The notes under the pieces were generated by a model that ran no database searches, had not been told where the DNA came from, and worked only from the letters and a program-made list of their open reading frames with translations. A program made the position numbers and the translations under genes. Of a stretch of 32,610 bases of DNA, positions 8,148-17,247 are shown piece by piece. Numbering within the stretch: the first letter of the stretch is position 1; every line of letters begins with the position of its first letter. Origin of the DNA: Chthonomonadales bacterium (GTDB taxonomy: Bacteria > Armatimonadota > Chthonomonadetes > Chthonomonadales > CAJBBX01); NCBI GenBank assembly GCA_013360745.1, contig JABWBA010000035.1:1-32610 (forward strand), in the 5' to 3' direction.

Positions 8148-9609
8148 GTCTGGCGTCACAAGCGGTTCCGGGAGCGAGGAGCTGACGCCGGCTCGCATCG
8201 TCGAGGAGCTGGATAAGTTTATCATCGGCCAGAGCGACGCGAAACGTGCCGTCGCGGTCGCATTGCGCAACCGATACCGGCGCCGGATGCTGCCCGAAGA
8301 TCTCCGAGACGAGGTGATCCCGAAGAATATCCTGATGATCGGCCCGACAGGGGTGGGCAAGAGCGAGATCGCCCGACGGCTGGCCGCGCTCACCAGCGCC
8401 CCGTTCATTAAGATCGAGGCCACCAAGTTCACCGAGGTTGGATACGTTGGGAGGGACGTCGACTCCGTTGTGCGGGATCTGGTTCAGACCGCGTACCGTC
8501 TCGTGGAGGCCGAGAAGCTGGAAGCGGTAGCCGCCGAGGCGCGGGAACGCGCCATCGATCGTATCGTCGATATCATGCAGCCGTCCGGACGGTCATCCGA
8601 GACTCACGAACACCAGCCGACCACGCCGTTTTCGATGACCCTGGGCTCGATCTTCGGGGGAGCAACGCAGCCGATCAAGCCGCCATCGGACGAGGATACC
8701 GGCGACGATCAAAAACAGGCGGAGCGACGGGTCCGGATTCGCAAGCGGCTTCGGGAGCAGGTGGCGGCAGGCCTCAAGGACGACGAGAAAATCGTCATCG
8801 AGGTCGAGCATACCCAGACGCCATCGCTTCAGGTCTTTTCGCCGCAGGGGATGGAGGAGATGGCGATGGATCTCCAGTCCACCCTTGGGAATCTCATGCC
8901 GGGCAGAAGGAAGCAGCGGACGCTGACCGTCCGGGAGGCTCGGGAGCTGCTGCAGCAGGAAGAAGCTCGCTCGCTCGTCGACAGGGACGCGATCGTCCGG
9001 GAAGCGGTGCACCGAACCGAGCAGGACGGCATCATCTTCATCGACGAGATCGATAAGATCGCCGGGCGCGAGGGTGGGCACGGTCCCGATGTCTCCCGTG
9101 AAGGCGTGCAACGCGATTTACTGCCGATCATCGAAGGCTCAACGGTTACGACGAAGTACGGCTCCGTCCGGACCGATCATGTCCTGTTCATCTGCGCCGG
9201 CGCCTTCAACATCTCCCGCCCCAGCGATTTGATTCCGGAGCTCCAGGGTCGGCTGCCGATACGGGTCGAACTCCAGAGCCTGGGCGAAGAGGACTTCCGG
9301 CGCATCCTGACCGAGCCCCGGAACGCGCTGACGAAGCAGTATTCGGCGCTCCTGGCCACGGAGGGACTGGTCGTCACCTTTACGGAGGACGCCATCAACG
9401 AGCTGTCAGGCATCTGCGCCCAGGTGAATCAACAGAGCGAGAACATCGGGGCAAGGCGGCTCCATACGATCATGGAGCGGCTTCTCGAAGAGGTGTCGTT
9501 CGACGCGCCGGACCTCGAGGATACAACGGTCGTTGTGGACGCGGCCTACGTTCGAGAGCGTCTGCAGGGAATCGCAGGGGACAGCGACCTCAGCCGCTAT
9601 ATTCTATAG
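8140..9609 (+). CDS. hslU: ATP-dependent protease ATPase subunit HslU (ClpY)
   Basis: 489 residues. HslU is the AAA+ unfoldase that feeds substrates to the HslV peptidase. Seen here: the N-terminal [16 protein letters not shown], Walker A GPTGVGKS (68-75), the pore-loop segment GYVGRDV, an inserted intermediate domain (about 110-240), Walker B IIFIDEID (298-305), the sensor region, and the C-terminal tail DLSRYIL, which in the family docks into HslV. The ATG at 8140 is preceded by GGAGG at 8124-8128; the start lies inside the end of sucC. The peptidase gene hslV usually sits immediately upstream of hslU but is absent here; its place is taken by sucC. The gene is followed by a convergent DUF362 gene. 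Confidence 0.97.
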   Translation: MAESGVTSGSGSEELTPARIVEELDKFIIGQSDAKRAVAVALRNRYRRRMLPEDLRDEVIPKNILMIGPTGVGKSEIARRLAALTSAPFIKIEATKFTEVGYVGRDVDSVVRDLVQTAYRLVEAEKLEAVAAEARERAIDRIVDIMQPSGRSSETHEHQPTTPFSMTLGSIFGGATQPIKPPSDEDTGDDQKQAERRVRIRKRLREQVAAGLKDDEKIVIEVEHTQTPSLQVFSPQGMEEMAMDLQSTLGNLMPGRRKQRTLTVREARELLQQEEARSLVDRDAIVREAVHRTEQDGIIFIDEIDKIAGREGGHGPDVSREGVQRDLLPIIEGSTVTTKYGSVRTDHVLFICAGAFNISRPSDLIPELQGRLPIRVELQSLGEEDFRRILTEPRNALTKQYSALLATEGLVVTFTEDAINELSGICAQVNQQSENIGARRLHTIMERLLEEVSFDAPDLEDTTVVVDAAYVRERLQGIAGDSDLSRYIL

Positions 9610-9610
9610 A

Positions 9611-9633
9611 TCCGAGCGGGTCGCGAGCTCGGA
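9611..9633. terminator. Possible hairpin terminator between convergent genes
   Basis: TCCGAGC and GCTCGGA pair over 7 bases with a 9-base loop just after the hslU stop. No T-run follows, so this is only a possible terminator. Confidence 0.35.
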
Positions 9634-9690
9634 CGGCCGTTCAGCGACGCAAGTGAACCGGGCGTCCTTGCGCGCCTCCTGCAGCCGTAC

Positions 9691-10794
9691 TCAGTTGGGG
9701 ATCGTCTCGACGCTGCCGTAGCGCCGGAACAGCTCGCCCCACGGCGTCTTCATCATCGCCGCCACTCGCTTCTTGCCGATGAACGGGAACCAGTAGCCGT
9801 CGTGGTAGGCTCGGGAGGCCCAGAACGACCACGGGACGATCCATGTCCGCAGCAGAAGCCGTTCCAGGGGTTTGAGAGGCCCCCAGTAGATGAGCTTCTG
9901 CCCTCGGCTGGCGAACGTGTCCTGCTTCTCATGGAAGTGCCAGTTGATGCCCGAAATGTCGTCGCCGACGATCTCGATCTCCTTTGGGTCCCCGACGCCC
10001 AGCCCCGCCTCGTGCGCCATGCGAATGAAGTCCATGGACATCGGATCGAAGCCCATCAGCCTGGCCTCGATGGCGTCGATGGCCACCTGGTCGGCGCTGG
10101 CGAGGATCGTGTTCTTGACATGCGGGACCATGGCCCTCGGGCCGGGTCCGTCGCCCGCGATGGTCCCGTCCATGACGGCGAACAGGCCGGGATGGATCTC
10201 CTTCTGGATCGCGAGGAGATCGACCAGCGTCTCGTGGATCACCGCGTGGGTCCAGTGCCGATTATCCCGCAGGAGGCCGCCGAACGCGTTCTTCATCGCT
10301 CCGGTGATGCCCGTGAAGACGTGTGTCTTCGTGGTCGGCAGGTGGATCGCGTTCTTACCCACGAACATCGCCGGGATGATGATCCCATCGGGAAAGACGC
10401 GGTCGAGAACGCGCATGGGCGTTTTCGGCTCGTAGCGGATCCATTCGACGCCTGGTTCATAAAGGTACGTGAACTCCACCCCGTGCTTCTCCGCGACCGG
10501 CGTGAGATGGTTGCGCACGGCCCCCACCTTCGGATCGACGACAACCGTACGGTTCTGCGCGGGTATCAACCCTGTGTACCCTTCGGACCGGAGTTTGCGG
10601 ATCACAGCGTCGAACTGCCACGCGGTGGTAGAACAACCGGGAAAGTAGTGCTGCCATGAGATGTTGATCTTCAGCAGCGTGTCGTGTCCCTGGGGAAGGG
10701 CCGACCGAATGTCGGCCAGATCCATCAATCGCGCGTAGTCCTCGATGATGGTCCGGGGCGTCGTGTGAAGAACGGCGACTTTTGAGCGTGTCAT
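9691..10794 (-). CDS. DUF362 domain protein
   Basis: 367 residues from the ATG at 10794 ([13 protein letters not shown]). The segments [21 protein letters not shown] and GDGPGP are hallmarks of the DUF362 family, whose members are cytoplasmic proteins of uncertain, probably redox-linked or ligand-binding function. Many DUF362 proteins carry ferredoxin clusters; this one has a single obvious Cys (FPGCSTT) and no cluster motif. The C-terminal 60 residues are rich in Trp, Tyr and basic residues ([15 protein letters not shown]), suggesting membrane or partner contact. An in-frame ATG at 10833 and TTG at 10836 would add about 13 residues, but neither has a ribosome site and the family normally begins close to SKVAVL. 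It is divergent from the first prepilin gene. Confidence 0.82.
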   Translation of the reverse strand: MTRSKVAVLHTTPRTIIEDYARLMDLADIRSALPQGHDTLLKINISWQHYFPGCSTTAWQFDAVIRKLRSEGYTGLIPAQNRTVVVDPKVGAVRNHLTPVAEKHGVEFTYLYEPGVEWIRYEPKTPMRVLDRVFPDGIIIPAMFVGKNAIHLPTTKTHVFTGITGAMKNAFGGLLRDNRHWTHAVIHETLVDLLAIQKEIHPGLFAVMDGTIAGDGPGPRAMVPHVKNTILASADQVAIDAIEARLMGFDPMSMDFIRMAHEAGLGVGDPKEIEIVGDDISGINWHFHEKQDTFASRGQKLIYWGPLKPLERLLLRTWIVPWSFWASRAYHDGYWFPFIGKKRVAAMMKTPWGELFRRYGSVETIPN

Positions 10795-10872
10795 ATCGTT
10801 ATCGGGGTGTTCCTGGAGGTCGCTGGCGGCCATCAAACCGGGTATTGCCGGGGTTCCGCAAAAATGCTCCGT

Positions 10873-10882
10873 CTATTTATAC
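10873..10882. promoter_or_regulatory. A/T island, possible shared -10 region
   Basis: CTATTTATAC stands out in GC-rich sequence between the divergent DUF362 and prepilin genes. It reads TATAAA on the minus strand and TTTATA on the plus strand. No good -35 box was found on either strand, so this is tentative. Confidence 0.3.
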
Positions 10883-10978
10883 GCAGGGAAGAAGGGAACT
10901 ATTGCAGTTCTGTCGAAGTCGGATACACGAGCAAGCGCGGAGGCTCCAACCGACGCGCCAAACCAAAGGAGGTCAACG

Positions 10979-11773
10979 GTGAAACGCTCAGGATTTACGC
11001 TCATTGAACTCCTCGTCGTCATCGCGATTATCGCTATTCTGGCGGCGATCCTCTTCCCTGTGTTCGCTCAAGCGCGATCGCAGGCGAAAAAGACCCAGTG
11101 TCTTTCGAACATCAAGCAAATGGGCCTGGGTGTCCTTCAGTATGTCCAGGACTACGACGAGAAGCTCCCCTACGGCGGACAGTCGGGCGATTGTACGCAG
11201 GTCGGGACCGCGTTCGACGGTCGTATCGTCCGGCGGGTATGGGATTGGCGCTACTCGGTCTATCCTTACATCAAGAACTCCGGCGTCTCGGTCTGTCCCA
11301 TGTGGGAGCATGAGGAGGAACCGCTCTGGGCATGGGGTCGCTGCGCCGATACGACGCTGGCCTGGCAGCAGCCCATGGCTCGGCGCTCGTATGCCGGTTG
11401 CCACAGCTGGGCCCACAACGGATACGCACCGGCCGGACGATCCATCTCGGAACCGACCCGCCCCGCAACCCTCGTGATGATCATCGAATCCCGCGAGTGG
11501 TATCCGGACCTCGGCACCTGGACCCTTCCATGGACCGTCTGGTTCGACAATGCCAAGGGTATGTTCAACGGCCATGGCACGGGCAAGGCGAACTGGTGCT
11601 TCTATGATGGACACGTCAAATCCATCAACCCCTGCGCCACGTTCGGTGCGCTCACCTGGGCTCCGGGACAGGTTCCCGCCGACGACTTCCTCTGGGAGTG
11701 GTGGTCTGGCCCCGACAGCAACGTCCTTCGCGGCTGGCAGGTTCAGTGCCGCAACATCCCCGAGAACCGCTGA
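10979..11773 (+). CDS. Prepilin-like protein 1 (type IV pilin / pseudopilin N-terminus, H-X10-DG variant)
   Basis: 264 residues. The GTG start follows a near-perfect ribosome site, AAAGGAGGT at 10965-10973. The leader MKRSG is cleaved before Phe6 (GFTLIE), followed by a hydrophobic helix ending [12 protein letters not shown], so it is a substrate for prepilin peptidase and anchored in the inner membrane or assembled in a pseudopilus. The rest is a globular domain rich in Trp, Tyr and Cys. The C-terminal motif reads H199, ten residues, D210-G211, one residue longer than the H-X9-DG motif (TIGR04294) of this class. It is a single gene closed by a terminator and is distant from the other three prepilins of the window. 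Function is probably structural or secretion-related; the exact role is unknown. Confidence 0.88.
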   Translation: MKRSGFTLIELLVVIAIIAILAAILFPVFAQARSQAKKTQCLSNIKQMGLGVLQYVQDYDEKLPYGGQSGDCTQVGTAFDGRIVRRVWDWRYSVYPYIKNSGVSVCPMWEHEEEPLWAWGRCADTTLAWQQPMARRSYAGCHSWAHNGYAPAGRSISEPTRPATLVMIIESREWYPDLGTWTLPWTVWFDNAKGMFNGHGTGKANWCFYDGHVKSINPCATFGALTWAPGQVPADDFLWEWWSGPDSNVLRGWQVQCRNIPENR

Positions 11774-11813
11774 TCCGTTCCGTATCGTAGCGGCGATCGG
11801 TCTCTCATCGTAC

Positions 11814-11850
11814 GGGGGCGCCTCTCATACGAGGGGCGCTCCTGTTCTTT
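11814..11850 (+). terminator. Intrinsic terminator after prepilin gene 1
   Basis: GCGCCTCT (11818-11825) pairs with AGGGGCGC (11832-11839) across a CATACG loop, with the stem extended by three further pairs (two G-U pairs in total). The T-rich tail TGTTCTTT follows at 11843-11850. Confidence 0.75.
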
Positions 11851-12120
11851 GTCTGGAGCGTCCATCGCGGCTGGCCGCCCAGGCGGAATGGCCGATGGGA
11901 GGAGGAGGGCCCGAAGAGGTATCCTTCAGGTGTGCCCCGTGGGACCGAGGATGTCGACGCCTATAGGCCCTGCCAGGCCGACCGGGGCGGGGTGTGCGGG
12001 CCGGTACGATCGAACACGAGGCGTTGCGCGCGTACCGGTCCTGATCTGCCGACGAGCGCCTTCGATTGTGCCGCTGCGGCCTGTATTGATCATGGCAGGC
12101 GCGTGACGCCGCGAGGTAGG
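11851..12120. other. Intergenic stretch upstream of the GH51 gene
   Basis: No credible gene on either strand. It ends in the purine-rich ribosome site of the next gene. I saw no promoter with both boxes. Confidence 0.5.
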
Positions 12121-12140
12121 AGGAGGAGGAGTCAGTGTTG

Positions 12141-14123
12141 ATGATGGCGGCAAGCGTACCCGTTCCGTACCCGCCGGCGCCTGCGGTCGTCGTCTTCCAA
12201 CGTTCGGAGGACGATCTCACTCGGGTCACTCTGGCCAGCCATGCGCAACCTGCTGCCAGCATCGACCCCCGAGTCTTCAGCAACTTCCTCGAGCATCTAG
12301 GCGGTTCCGTCTATGAGGCGCTATGGGCCAACGTCATCTATAACCCGCAGTTCGAAGCCGAACGGGATGGAATGCTCGCCCGCTGGTCGCTCAGCGGTGC
12401 GCAATGGCTGGAGGGGGGTGTGCGGGGCCGGTATGTCCGCTGCACAGAGGGCACGGCAGTCGTTCAACGATTGACCCTTCCGACGCATCGCGTCCTGCGC
12501 TACAGGGGGACGATCTGGGTCCGGTCCCTGGGCAGCAAGCATCCGGTGCTCACGGTTTCGCTGCGCAAAGCGGACGGTACCGTACTGGCCGAGGCGAACA
12601 TCCGGACTGGGGGGAGCCGCTGGCTGCCGCGACGGTTCGACCTCCGGATCGCGCCCGGGGCGGTCTCCAGCCGGGAGCTGCTCGATCTCGAGCTGAAGGC
12701 CACGGTCGGTGAAGTGGATGCGGACATGCTGGAGGTATTTCCGGCGGACGCCGTGGACGGGGTCGATCCGGACGTGCTCCGCATCGCAAGGAGCCTGCGC
12801 ATCGAGCTTCTTCGCTGGCCAGGGGGCAACTTCGTCAGCGGGTATCGGTGGAAACAGGGCATCGGGCTGCGCGAACAGCGTCCAACGACGCCAAACCCAG
12901 CATGGGGCGGTTTGGAGACGCACCATTTCGGCACCGATGAGTTCATGGCGTTCTGTCGGCGCATCGGCGCACGGCCGCAGATATGCATCAACGCCGGCAA
13001 TGGGACGCCGGAGGAGGCGGCCGCATGGGTCGCCTACTGCAACGCGGAGCCCGGGACGCCGATGGGATCGCTCCGGGCCGCGAACGGCCATCCGGAGCCC
13101 TACAACGTGCGAGTATGGGAGATCGGGAACGAGCTCTACGGCGACTGGCAGATCGGGCATACCGACGCCGCTGGGAACGCCCGACGATTTGAGGAGTTTC
13201 GCTCGGCCATGCTCGCCGTCGACCCGACGATCGAGATCATCGCCACGGGCAAAGGCGATCAGTTCACGGCCCCTGGCCTCGAAGGGGATCGGGTCTGGAA
13301 CAGCGCGGTGCTCGACGCCGCGACGGCGTCGGGTGGGCCGCCCGACTATTTGTCGCTCCATCCGCTGCTCCCTCTGCCTCTTGGACTGGACCGGACGCAT
13401 ACGTATGAAGAGATCTATCTGAGCGCCATGGCGCATCCCCACTGGTGGTCCCAGACGTTCGTGCCCGATCTTCGAACGGTACTGGCGGATCACGGCGGAA
13501 CGCCTCAGCCCCGCGTCGCGGTCACGGAATGGGGGATCATCATCGGCGGCCCGAACTGGCACATCACCCCCAACCATGATCATCAGTCGGGCGCGGTCTA
13601 TGCGGCTCTCTTTTATCACGCCATGTTTCGCGCCCACGATCTGGTCGCTATCTCCAACACCACAGCCCTGATGCACGGCGGCTGCATTCGGAAGGATCGT
13701 TCGCTTGTGTTCGTCCTCCCGATGGTCCATGTTTCTCGCCTCTACGGCCAGGCGCGCCCATCGCGGCTCATACCGGTTACGGTCTCCGGCCCTGCCTACG
13801 ACGTCCCGCAAAGGGGCATCATGCCGGCGGCCGCGGCCGTGCCCTGGGTCGATGTCGTCGCCGGTGAGAACAAGGGCCGATGGACGGTGATGATCGTGAA
13901 TCGCGACCCATCGAAGCCGAGGACGGTCGAGATCACGGCGCCCCGGGCGGTATCGAGCGTTACCGTGGAAACCCTTGCGGGCGACCCTCGATCCACCAAT
14001 ACGCCGGAGGACCCAGATCATGTCGCTCCGACGCAGAAGGAGATCGAGGTGAACGGCAAAGCGTGGAGCATGGAGGTTCCCCCCTCCTCGGTAAGCATCG
14101 TTGCCCTGAGGTTCCGACGCTGA
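12141..14123 (+). CDS. GH51 alpha-L-arabinofuranosidase
   Basis: 660 residues. GH51 enzymes release terminal arabinofuranosyl units from arabinan and arabinoxylan side chains with retention. Seen here: the N-terminal FSNFLEHLGGSVYEALWA, a carbohydrate-binding-like insert (about 75-200), then LLRWPGGNFVSGYRWKQGIG, the acid/base Glu331 in WEIGNELYG, the nucleophile Glu463 in VAVTEWG, and a C-terminal beta-sandwich. No signal peptide is evident, so it is probably cytoplasmic, as is usual for GH51. A repeated AGGAGGAGGAG ribosome site ends near 12131; ATG 12141 has the best spacing, with ATG 12144 and GTG 12135 also in frame. The next gene starts 16 bases after the stop, so they form an operon. 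Family assignment is firm, the exact substrate is not. Confidence 0.93.
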   Translation: MMAASVPVPYPPAPAVVVFQRSEDDLTRVTLASHAQPAASIDPRVFSNFLEHLGGSVYEALWANVIYNPQFEAERDGMLARWSLSGAQWLEGGVRGRYVRCTEGTAVVQRLTLPTHRVLRYRGTIWVRSLGSKHPVLTVSLRKADGTVLAEANIRTGGSRWLPRRFDLRIAPGAVSSRELLDLELKATVGEVDADMLEVFPADAVDGVDPDVLRIARSLRIELLRWPGGNFVSGYRWKQGIGLREQRPTTPNPAWGGLETHHFGTDEFMAFCRRIGARPQICINAGNGTPEEAAAWVAYCNAEPGTPMGSLRAANGHPEPYNVRVWEIGNELYGDWQIGHTDAAGNARRFEEFRSAMLAVDPTIEIIATGKGDQFTAPGLEGDRVWNSAVLDAATASGGPPDYLSLHPLLPLPLGLDRTHTYEEIYLSAMAHPHWWSQTFVPDLRTVLADHGGTPQPRVAVTEWGIIIGGPNWHITPNHDHQSGAVYAALFYHAMFRAHDLVAISNTTALMHGGCIRKDRSLVFVLPMVHVSRLYGQARPSRLIPVTVSGPAYDVPQRGIMPAAAAVPWVDVVAGENKGRWTVMIVNRDPSKPRTVEITAPRAVSSVTVETLAGDPRSTNTPEDPDHVAPTQKEIEVNGKAWSMEVPPSSVSIVALRFRR

Positions 14124-14139
14124 TGGAGAGAGGTGCGGC

Positions 14140-16509
14140 ATGGTCGTCCGGGCGATTCGTGTAGTCTGCGCGATGATGATCCCGCTGCTCGCGATCCCCA
14201 TCGGCGCCGTTGCGCATGTCGACGGGGCGCGGAGTCGACCGCCCGCACCGCGGGCGGGCCATCCGGGCAACGTCTTCCTTGTCGGTGAGCCGATCACGGT
14301 CGCCCTTCCCGATGCCGGATCGGCCTGGAGCCTGAGGGACTACGCCGATCGTGAGCTCATGGCGATCCCGGCGGGGCAGACCCGGGCGGATCTGGGCAAG
14401 CTGGCCGTCGGCTGGTACCGCCTTCGGCGCGTCGGTTCGGACGAGTGGGTTTCGCTCGCCGTTCTGGAGCCCCTCAAAGCTCCCATCCCGACGACCTCGC
14501 CGATCGGCGTCGACGTGGCCATGGCGTGGTTCTATCCGGAGGATCGGATGGCGGACGTCGCATCGCTGGCGGCGCTGGCGGGCATGAACCGGGTGCGGGA
14601 TCGTCTTGCATGGGGGCATGTCGAACCCGAACGAGGCGTCTTCAAGCCGACGACCCATTACGATACATCGGCGAGGACCTGGGCGGAGAGCGGCCTTTCC
14701 GCGCTGCAGGTGAACCATTCGACGCCGAGTTGGGCGGGTTCCAGCGGCAAGCGGTTTCCCGATGACCTCCGGGACGCGTACACCTTCTATCGGGAGATGG
14801 CGCGGCGCTGGCGCGGGCAGATCGCCGCATTCGAGCCCTGGAACGAGGCGGACATCACTGCGTTCGGCGGGCATACGGGCTCCGAGATGGCGGCGATGCA
14901 AAAGGCCTCGTATCTCGGATTGAAGGCGGGCAACCCCGATGTCACGGTGTGTCTGAACGTCTTCGCAGCCCATCAACGGGCGCAGCTCGACGATCTCCAT
15001 GCGAACGAAGCATGGCCCTACTTTGATACCTACAACCTCCACCATTATGAGGCATTCGAAGCCTACCCGCACCTGTACGCCGACCATCGTTCGGTATCGG
15101 CGGGCCGGCCGCTATGGGTAACGGAGTGCAGCCTGCCCGTGCGGTGGTCCGGCGACGAACGGCTTCAAGAGCCTTCGGAGGCCGACCTCCATGCGCAGGC
15201 CGAACGGGTGGCTAAGATCTTTGCGGGGTCGCTGCATGAAGGCTCGCGGGCGACGTTCTACTTCATCCTGGGCCACTATTGCGAGGGGCAGACCCAGTTC
15301 GGCATTGTACGACGGGATCTGACACCCAGACCGGCCTACGTCGCGCTTGCGGCGGTCGGCCGGCTCCTCGCCGATGCGACCCCTCTCGGGCGCTGCAAAG
15401 CCTCCGACGGCGTCTACGCGTATGCGTTCCGCGCACGGCCCGAACGGACCTATCAGACGGTCATCGTCGCGTGGGCGCGGGACGGGGAGGCTACCCTGAC
15501 CGTACCCGAACAACCGGGCGCCGTCTTCGATCACCTGGGCCGTGTGCAGGCCCCGTCCGGTATGGACATTCGCCTGACGACCGCACCGGTCTTCATCGTC
15601 CTCAAAAGCCGGGATCTGCGCACCCTCGACCTGGAGGCGCCGCCCAGAGCGCCGGCCGAACTCACCGGCTTGCCGTCGCCGGTCGTCCTTCAGCCCGTGT
15701 TCCCCGAGGACACCACCCTCCTGTGGGCCTCGGCGCATCGGATCTCCGGAACGGAGCCAACCTCGGCTGCTCTGGCGGTTTATAACTTCGCCGAGACGGT
15801 TCAGGAAGGCGTGATCACCGCAGAGCCTCCCGAGGGCTGGAAGGTGGACGGTCTGGGCCCCGTTCGCATCAAGCCGATGGAGCGTCTGGAGATACCGATT
15901 CGGATCGATCCGGGGTCCCACGTGCGGCGCTCGGTCGAGACCCTGCGATTTCGAGGTGAGTTCCGCGGCAGGCCGCCTGCAGTTGCCTCGGTGCGCCTTG
16001 CGCCCGATTCCAGCTCCCTCGCGACCCGACCGGGCATCGCCGTGCCCGACGCCGCAACACCGAGCGCCTGGGATCTCCTGGTCTCCGGCGGACCGGCTCC
16101 CAGGGCTTCCGTCGAAGCGGATGGCGTCGTATTTGAGGCGGCGCCCTCGGGCGATCCCTGGTTCTATCCCCGGTTGAAGCTCACCGGAACGCCGCCCATC
16201 CCCGACGGTACCGCCGGGATCGCCTTGACGATCACGCTTCTCGAAGGCGAGGACGTTGTCCTGCGGGCGATCCTCGATGAGACCGGCGGCAGCAGCTACG
16301 TCTGTGATTTCGTAACCAGACCGATGCGGGGCAAAGCCGTCGAGACGGTGGCGCTGCTCGAAGGAGCCGTCTACGGCGCCGGGTGGTCGGCGCCCGATCC
16401 CAACGGCAAGCTGGACCCGTCGGCGGTGGCGGCGCTGAAAATCGGCTGCAACAGCAAAGCGGGCCCCGTGCGGTTCAAGATCAGCAATCTCCGCTGGGTC
16501 ACCTGGTAG
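14140..16509 (+). CDS. Secreted clan GH-A-like glycosidase with C-terminal beta domains
   Basis: 789 residues. Signal peptide: IRVVCAMMIPLLAIPIGAVAH (about 5-26). A short beta domain (30-115) precedes a TIM barrel with FEPWNEADI, acid/base candidate Glu236, and LWVTECSLPV, nucleophile candidate Glu329. The W-x-N-E spacing and the YNLHHYE segment fit GH39/GH5-type clan A retaining enzymes; I cannot choose a family. An NPCBM-associated-like segment follows at about 540-610 (ALAVYNFAETVQEG) and a final beta-sandwich at about 640-789. AGAGAGG about six bases before the ATG is its ribosome site. It is co-transcribed with the GH51 gene 16 bases upstream, which suggests that extracellular cleavage is followed by intracellular arabinose removal. 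It converges on the ABC ATPase gene. Confidence 0.8.
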   Translation: MVVRAIRVVCAMMIPLLAIPIGAVAHVDGARSRPPAPRAGHPGNVFLVGEPITVALPDAGSAWSLRDYADRELMAIPAGQTRADLGKLAVGWYRLRRVGSDEWVSLAVLEPLKAPIPTTSPIGVDVAMAWFYPEDRMADVASLAALAGMNRVRDRLAWGHVEPERGVFKPTTHYDTSARTWAESGLSALQVNHSTPSWAGSSGKRFPDDLRDAYTFYREMARRWRGQIAAFEPWNEADITAFGGHTGSEMAAMQKASYLGLKAGNPDVTVCLNVFAAHQRAQLDDLHANEAWPYFDTYNLHHYEAFEAYPHLYADHRSVSAGRPLWVTECSLPVRWSGDERLQEPSEADLHAQAERVAKIFAGSLHEGSRATFYFILGHYCEGQTQFGIVRRDLTPRPAYVALAAVGRLLADATPLGRCKASDGVYAYAFRARPERTYQTVIVAWARDGEATLTVPEQPGAVFDHLGRVQAPSGMDIRLTTAPVFIVLKSRDLRTLDLEAPPRAPAELTGLPSPVVLQPVFPEDTTLLWASAHRISGTEPTSAALAVYNFAETVQEGVITAEPPEGWKVDGLGPVRIKPMERLEIPIRIDPGSHVRRSVETLRFRGEFRGRPPAVASVRLAPDSSSLATRPGIAVPDAATPSAWDLLVSGGPAPRASVEADGVVFEAAPSGDPWFYPRLKLTGTPPIPDGTAGIALTITLLEGEDVVLRAILDETGGSSYVCDFVTRPMRGKAVETVALLEGAVYGAGWSAPDPNGKLDPSAVAALKIGCNSKAGPVRFKISNLRWVTW

Positions 16510-16533
16510 GTCGGTGTCTGCCTCGACAGGAGA

Positions 16534-17247
16534 TCACCAGCGCAGGTCTGCTGCGAGTACAGGGGAGGGGTTTGCCTCTATCTGAGCGACCTGTCCGCTC
16601 CGAAGCCGCACGACGCGGTCGGCCATCCGGGTGATCTCCCCATTATGGGTAACGAGGAAGACGCTTCGTCCGAGCGTTCTCGCAGCCTGCTGCATCACTT
16701 CGAGAACCCGAACCCCGGTCTCGTAGTCCAGGCTGCCCGTAGGCTCATCGGCGAGTACAAGAGCGGGCCTTTTCACCAGCGCCCGCGCGAGCGCCACTCG
16801 CTGCTGTTCGCCGCCGCTAAGGGCCGACGGAAATCGGTCGGCGTGTTCCTCAAGGCCCACGGCTCGCAGGAGCTCCATCGCATCCATGGGATCGGGCGTG
16901 AGTTCAGCGACGAGTTCGACGTTCTCCCGGGCGGTAAGCGTCGGCACCAGGTTGAAGAACTGAAATACGAAACCGACGGTGTCCCTGCGGTACCGGGTGA
17001 GCTGGGCCTCGCCCATGCTGCCGAGGTCCTTGCCCGCGACGCGCACCATACCCGTAGTCGGCGTGTCGAGCCCACCGATGATGTTGAGAAGCGTCGTCTT
17101 GCCGGAACCGCTCGGCCCGACGAAGACCACGAACTCGCCGGAAGGGATCTCCAGGGTGACGTCGGTCAGCGCCCGCACTGCGACATCGCCAGCGCCATAC
17201 CGCTTCTCGACGTGTGCGAGGCGGACGAGGGGTTCCGACCCGATCAC
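16534..17247 (-). CDS. ABC transporter ATPase, MacB/LolD type
   Basis: 237 residues. Walker A is GPSGSGKT (44-51), the signature LSGGEQQRVALARAL, Walker B with LVLADEPTGSLD, and the switch His in VTHN. The LSGGEQQRVA signature and DEPTGSLD are typical of the MacB/LolD/FtsE group, which power mechanotransmission-type exporters and lipoprotein sorting rather than classical import. The start is GTG at 17247, which shares its first base with the TAG stop of the upstream membrane-fusion gene (TAGTG). The partner permease (MacB/FtsX fold) would be expected next, but the gene ends 24 bases from a convergent glycosidase, so the permease is elsewhere or missing. Confidence 0.93.
   Translation of the reverse strand: MIGSEPLVRLAHVEKRYGAGDVAVRALTDVTLEIPSGEFVVFVGPSGSGKTTLLNIIGGLDTPTTGMVRVAGKDLGSMGEAQLTRYRRDTVGFVFQFFNLVPTLTARENVELVAELTPDPMDAMELLRAVGLEEHADRFPSALSGGEQQRVALARALVKRPALVLADEPTGSLDYETGVRVLEVMQQAARTLGRSVFLVTHNGEITRMADRVVRLRSGQVAQIEANPSPVLAADLRW

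Noticed and set aside
12321-14297. 658-residue open frame on the minus strand
   Set aside because: Opposite the GH51 gene, whose catalytic motifs are intact; composition is that of an antisense shadow.
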